From Candidatus Minthenecus merdequi (lineage in GTDB: Bacteria; Bacteroidota; Bacteroidia; Bacteroidales; Paludibacteraceae): 8,958 bases of DNA. Numbering within the stretch: position 1 is the stretch's first letter; every line of letters begins with the position of its first letter. Position numbers and translations under genes: made by a program. The stretch covers positions 1 through 8,958 of the forward strand of contig JAGHVI010000031.1 of assembly GCA_018064385.1 (NCBI GenBank), in the 5' to 3' direction. Of the stretch, positions 5,837-8,958 are shown in pieces. The notes beneath the pieces were generated by a model, which saw only the letters and a list, made by a program, of their open reading frames with translations, was not told the origin of the DNA and ran no database searches.

Positions 5837-6024
5837 GGGTGGTTCTATTAATTATGTTTTTTAGATTACAGACTGATAAGTTCATAATTGGACGCTTTTG
5901 AATCTATTTTTGCATCTTGCTGCTTGTCAGTCGGTCACATAGCCCGCTATGCTCCCTTCTTTCGCACAGCAATCTGCTAAAAATAAACTTCAAAATCGTC
6001 ACAACCTAATTAATAGAACCACCC
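5837..6024. repeat. Dispersed repeat, copy B: 188-bp element with 18-bp terminal inverted repeats
   Basis: The left end GGGTGGTTCTATTAATTA (5837-5854) is exactly the reverse complement of the right end at 6007-6024, so the unit resembles a miniature inverted-repeat element. The right-hand 57 bases match copy A (242-298) with four mismatches, and an 18-base block at 5908-5925 matches 140-157. Inside is a small inverted pair, CATAG-CCCG-CTATG (5938-5951). There is no clean target duplication: the flanks are ATAT on the left and TATA on the right. The element holds no gene but covers the end of cinA, including its stop codon. Confidence 0.7.
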
Positions 6025-7249
6025 TATAAAGTTCAAACAAAGCCTGGTTAGTGGAGCGTTCCTGATGCTGCTCACGAGTCGTTGCAAAAACGAACTTGCC
6101 GACCTTAGTTTCAGCATTGCGATGAGCGACGGCAATATATACAAGACCTACAGGTTTTTCGGATGATCCACCACCAGGGCCTGAGATGCCAGTAGTTGAT
6201 ACAGCCCAATCAGAATTAAAAGTCTTTAAAGCGCCCTCAGCCATTGCACGTGCAGTTTCTTCGGAGACTGCACCAACACTTTCAAGTATATCATGAGGAA
6301 CGCCCAATACACTCTCTTTAATCCCGTTCGAATATGCCACTACCCCACCATTCAGCCAGCGAGAAGCACCGGGAGTTTCCACTATACGGTGAGCCACCAA
6401 TCCGGCAGTGCAACTTTCGGCAGTGGCAACTGTCTCACCTTTTTGCGACAACAGACGACCTACAGCTTCGCTGAGCGACTCGCCATTTTCCGTGAAGATA
6501 TTATCGCCAATAATCTGCTTCAGTTCCTCAACCTTCCGGTCAATCACAGACTGCATCTCGCTACGGCAAGAACCAAAGGCGGAAAGGCGAAGGCGCACGA
6601 TACCAGCTTTTGGCAGATACGCAAGACGTATATATTCAGGAAGAGCGTCCTCCCAGTCAGAAATCATTTCGGCAAGTGTAGATTCAGGTATTCCGAAAAC
6701 GCCAATTGTCTTATGAATGATTTCGCCGCCACCCCTCATCTGCTCAACCATAGGCAGCACACGGTTAGTCATCAGCCATTTCATCTCGAAAGGCACACCG
6801 GGCATACTGACTACAGTCACACCGTCCTTGCGCATCACCATGCAAGGGGCAGTACCTACTTCGTTTACAATCACCTGGCAACCCTCAAGGACAAGAGCCT
6901 GGCCACGATTCACCTCGGCCATGTGTATTCCGCGTTTCCTGAAATACCCCACCACCCTATCGAGGGTCTCCTGATGTGTGACCATACCAACGCCAAAATG
7001 GTCTGCCAGCACTTTCTTTGTTATATCGTCCTTTGTTGGGCCAAGGCCACCAGTAATAAGCACAAGGTCTGCACGCTGCATCATATCAGCCAACTCACGG
7101 GAAATCTCTTCGCCCTTGTCAGCCACAACACTTATTCGTGTCACCTGCACATTGATTTTGTTCAACTCCTCAGCCATCCACGAAGCATTCGTGTTGACCA
7201 CCTGTCCTATCAGCAATTCATCGCCGATATTCAAAATTTCAGCCTTCAT
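5999..7249 (-). CDS. cinA: CinA: nicotinamide-nucleotide amidase / ADP-ribose pyrophosphatase-type protein
   Basis: This 416-residue cytoplasmic protein has the usual CinA layout. The N-terminal molybdopterin-binding-like domain (about 1-170) shows NIGDELLIGQVVNTN, GGLGPTKDD (67-75), NEVGTAPC (129-136) and MPGVPFEMK (149-157). The C-terminal PncC domain (about 258-410) has ESCTAG (278-283), with S279 as expected nucleophile, and TGISGPGGG (353-361). The family deamidates nicotinamide mononucleotide for NAD recycling; the N-domain is linked to ADP-ribose hydrolysis. All key motifs are intact and length is normal. The ATG overlaps the stop of the RelA/SpoT gene as ATGA, implying coupled translation. 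The last eight residues (RVVLLIRL) are encoded by the end of repeat copy B and its spacer, so the natural C-terminus may have been replaced. The competence link in the name is historical and not implied here. Confidence 0.95.
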   Translation of the reverse strand: MKAEILNIGDELLIGQVVNTNASWMAEELNKINVQVTRISVVADKGEEISRELADMMQRADLVLITGGLGPTKDDITKKVLADHFGVGMVTHQETLDRVVGYFRKRGIHMAEVNRGQALVLEGCQVIVNEVGTAPCMVMRKDGVTVVSMPGVPFEMKWLMTNRVLPMVEQMRGGGEIIHKTIGVFGIPESTLAEMISDWEDALPEYIRLAYLPKAGIVRLRLSAFGSCRSEMQSVIDRKVEELKQIIGDNIFTENGESLSEAVGRLLSQKGETVATAESCTAGLVAHRIVETPGASRWLNGGVVAYSNGIKESVLGVPHDILESVGAVSEETARAMAEGALKTFNSDWAVSTTGISGPGGGSSEKPVGLVYIAVAHRNAETKVGKFVFATTREQHQERSTNQALFELYRVVLLIRL

Positions 7250-8958
7250 TTCTTTTTCTTTTCGCTTAATATCATGTCGCGCACCTTCATGAGGTCAACC
7301 TCCTCACTGAGCACAGCTTCATAAAACTCTTTTACATTATTGTAACCGAACTTCTTAGCTATACGTTCAACGTCATTACGGTCGAACTCCACCTTCCAAT
7401 TCTTGAACTTACGTTCCATCATCTCACGCCCCATATCAGCTGACCCGTGAGCCATAGCCATAAGTCTGATACGTATGCGTTTGCGTGCTTTTGCAGTCAC
7501 GACAAAATTCAGCCAGTCGGGTTTTGGTTTCTGGTTGGCAGCTGTTATCACCTCCACCTGATCGCCATTCTCCAGCACCTGGTCTATCTTGACGTGACGG
7601 CCATTCACACGTGCGCCCATAGCAGTATCGCCAATAGTAGAGTGAATGTCGTATGCAAAATCCAGCACAGTGGCACCTCTCATCAGTTGGTGCAAATCGC
7701 CCTTCGGTGTAAACACAAACACGTCATCTTCATATAATTGCATCTTGAACTGCTCCTGAGCCTCATTGCTCTCGCTGTCAACGCCCTCCTCCATTGTCTC
7801 GCGCAACTGACGCAACCACTCCTCATTCTTCTCGCCATCACTCTTTCCGCCCTTGTATTTCCAATGAGCGGCGACACCCTTTTCTGCCACCTCATCCATC
7901 TCTTTCGTGCGAATCTGCACCTCAACCCACTTGCCTTCAGGACCCATCACCGTAATGTGCAGGCTCTCATAACCATTGCTCTTTGGGGTAGATAGCCAAT
8001 CACGCAGACGCTTAGTATTAGGCACATACATATCAGTAACGACAGCATATGCCTGCCAGCAAACAGCCTTTGCACGTTCACGAGGAGCATCAATAACAAT
8101 ACGAATGGCAAAAAGGTCATACACACCGTCAACGTCACACCCCTGCTTCATCATCTTCTTCCAGATAGAATAAATACTCTTCGTGCGAGCCTTCATCTCG
8201 AAAATCAGGCCTTCGTTCTGCAGACGTTTGCGCACAGGTTCAACGAATTTTGTTATGTAGGCATCACGCTCGCGTTTCTTCTCCTTCAGTTTTTTTGCTA
8301 TCTCTTTGTATGTGACATAGTCAGTCCACTTCAGACCCAAATCCTCAAGTTCAGTTTTGATGGCATAAAGACCCATACGGTGAGCCAAAGGGGCATAAAG
8401 GTCCAGAGTCTCCTGTGCGATTATGTATCTGTCAGTCTCGTCAGTATCAATCGTTATCGCACGCATTTCGACCAGACGTTCCACAATCATAATCATCACC
8501 ACACGAACATCCTTTGCCACAGCCTCGATAAGGTGGCGCATAGTCTCAGCCTCCTTGGTGCGGTGCTCCTCCTTGTAGCCATACACGCGCACAAGGTCCT
8601 TGACCAGCAAGGCAGTCTTGTCGTCGTATAGTTCTACAATCTTGTCGTATATCTTAGTCTGCAGAGCCCTATGCTCTTTTTCACGCAGACGGCTGTCGAG
8701 GATTTGCTCAGTCTTCTCCCTATCGCGCCAATACCATTCTGCAACAGCACGATAAGTCATCACAGCCTCGACCACATGACGACCCATGCCCAGTTCTTCC
8801 CACATGGCAAAAGCAACTTTCATATCCTTCAGAAAGTTCTCCTGACTGTACCAAGTAAGGTCTGCACTATTGCTGAGAACCAGAAGATTGTCACGCATAG
8901 TCTTGCGTTTTCTTGCGTCAATCTTACGATCAACGGCATGAGCAAGACGCCAGTATGT
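7246..8958 (-). CDS. RelA/SpoT-family (p)ppGpp synthetase, hydrolase-dead and without ACT domain (5' end outside window)
   Basis: 570 residues are visible; the frame stays open to the window edge, so the start is missing. Residues here are counted from the Met at 8898, which is internal. It makes the alarmone (p)ppGpp from ATP and GTP/GDP. The synthetase core is complete: ARTKSIYSIWKKM (R238, K240), YDLFAIR (D261), RLRD (297-300), PKSNGYESLH (K306, N308, Y310) and VEVQIRT (E326). A TGS domain follows (about 391-452), then a helical region to about 540. The HD hydrolase domain is degenerate: the HDxxED position reads YRAVAE (49-54), and ADRLHNMR reads VERLVEMR (139-146). The protein ends with SEKKKK where long RSH enzymes continue for roughly 200 residues with zinc-finger and ACT domains. 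There is no room for these because cinA starts in the overlap. Alternatives: a natural short RelA paralogue, or an older C-terminal loss. Confidence 0.9.
   Translation of the reverse strand, partial: TYWRLAHAVDRKIDARKRKTMRDNLLVLSNSADLTWYSQENFLKDMKVAFAMWEELGMGRHVVEAVMTYRAVAEWYWRDREKTEQILDSRLREKEHRALQTKIYDKIVELYDDKTALLVKDLVRVYGYKEEHRTKEAETMRHLIEAVAKDVRVVMIMIVERLVEMRAITIDTDETDRYIIAQETLDLYAPLAHRMGLYAIKTELEDLGLKWTDYVTYKEIAKKLKEKKRERDAYITKFVEPVRKRLQNEGLIFEMKARTKSIYSIWKKMMKQGCDVDGVYDLFAIRIVIDAPRERAKAVCWQAYAVVTDMYVPNTKRLRDWLSTPKSNGYESLHITVMGPEGKWVEVQIRTKEMDEVAEKGVAAHWKYKGGKSDGEKNEEWLRQLRETMEEGVDSESNEAQEQFKMQLYEDDVFVFTPKGDLHQLMRGATVLDFAYDIHSTIGDTAMGARVNGRHVKIDQVLENGDQVEVITAANQKPKPDWLNFVVTAKARKRIRIRLMAMAHGSADMGREMMERKFKNWKVEFDRNDVERIAKKFGYNNVKEFYEAVLSEEVDLMKVRDMILSEKKKK

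Noticed and set aside
5661..5885. Minus-strand 74-codon frame in the intergenic region
   Set aside because: It runs through the hairpin and the repeat end, has no promoter box on that strand, and shows no protein-like pattern.
5773..5901. Plus-strand 42-codon frame starting after the TACCTTTG box
   Set aside because: It has no ribosome-binding site, begins only a few bases after the likely transcript start, and its second half is repeat sequence.
5837..6024. Invertible promoter (capsule-type phase variation) between the 18-bp inverted repeats
   Set aside because: The right inverted repeat is part of the cinA coding end, no full promoter is seen inside, the ends do not resemble known Bacteroides inversion sites, and the export operon has a fixed promoter at 5504-5534. 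A weak TATTTTTG box at 5905-5912 lacks a TTG at the right distance.
6293..7324. Long plus-strand open frame (343 codons) opposite cinA
   Set aside because: It is fully antisense to cinA, whose motifs are intact, and its translation shows no family signature and odd composition rich in H, S and T.
1..8958. CRISPR array, tRNA, rRNA, transposase or defence genes
   Set aside because: No regularly spaced repeats, cloverleaf-like sequence, transposase motif or defence-protein motif was seen on either strand.

Overview
The window looks like chromosomal DNA of a Bacteroidales bacterium (Prevotella/Bacteroides type). The evidence is a zinc-ligand-poor L33, the small DUF4295 protein directly after rpmB-rpmG, BY-kinase/Wza export proteins of Bacteroidetes flavour, few Shine-Dalgarno sites, and promoters of the Bacteroidetes form TTG-N20-TAnnTTTG. 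All convincing genes lie on the minus strand, so the natural reading order is from high to low coordinates.

From right to left: (1) 8958-7246, the 3' part of a RelA/SpoT-family gene (5' end outside the window), with an intact ppGpp synthetase core and TGS domain, a degenerate hydrolase domain, and no zinc-finger/ACT C-terminus. It overlaps (2) cinA, 7249-5999, by 4 bases (ATGA). (3) A 524-base intergenic region, 5998-5475, holds a repeat element with 18-bp terminal inverted repeats that supplies the last codons of cinA, a plus-strand promoter-like box followed by a strong hairpin (possible small RNA), and the minus-strand promoter of the next operon. (4) An exopolysaccharide export operon, 5474-1285: two paralogous Wza-type outer-membrane lipoproteins and a Wzc-type polysaccharide co-polymerase/tyrosine kinase. 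(5) A short interval, 1284-1005, with a possible 50-residue ORF, a hairpin terminator and a promoter. (6) The rpmB-rpmG-DUF4295 operon, 1004-366, ending in a hairpin terminator. (7) A non-coding stretch, 1-300, with a second copy of the repeat, a palindrome, a 14-bp direct repeat, and a promoter that appears to drive a gene beginning at position 9 and leaving the window.

The two lipoproteins and the kinase would act as one trans-envelope export machine: the kinase/co-polymerase in the inner membrane controls chain length and assembly, and the lipoproteins form the outer-membrane channel. No glycosyltransferase, flippase, polymerase or tyrosine phosphatase is in the window, so the polysaccharide must be made by genes elsewhere. 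The ribosomal genes are housekeeping. From memory, cinA normally sits close to rpmB-rpmG-DUF4295 in Bacteroides, so the export operon may be an insertion into that neighbourhood. The repeat copies lie at the two outer ends (after cinA and after DUF4295).

I see no clear novel defence or mobile system. The most interesting items are the repeat that reaches into cinA, the small-RNA-like unit beside it, the hydrolase-dead C-terminally short RelA/SpoT protein, and the kinase with tyrosine clusters at both ends.
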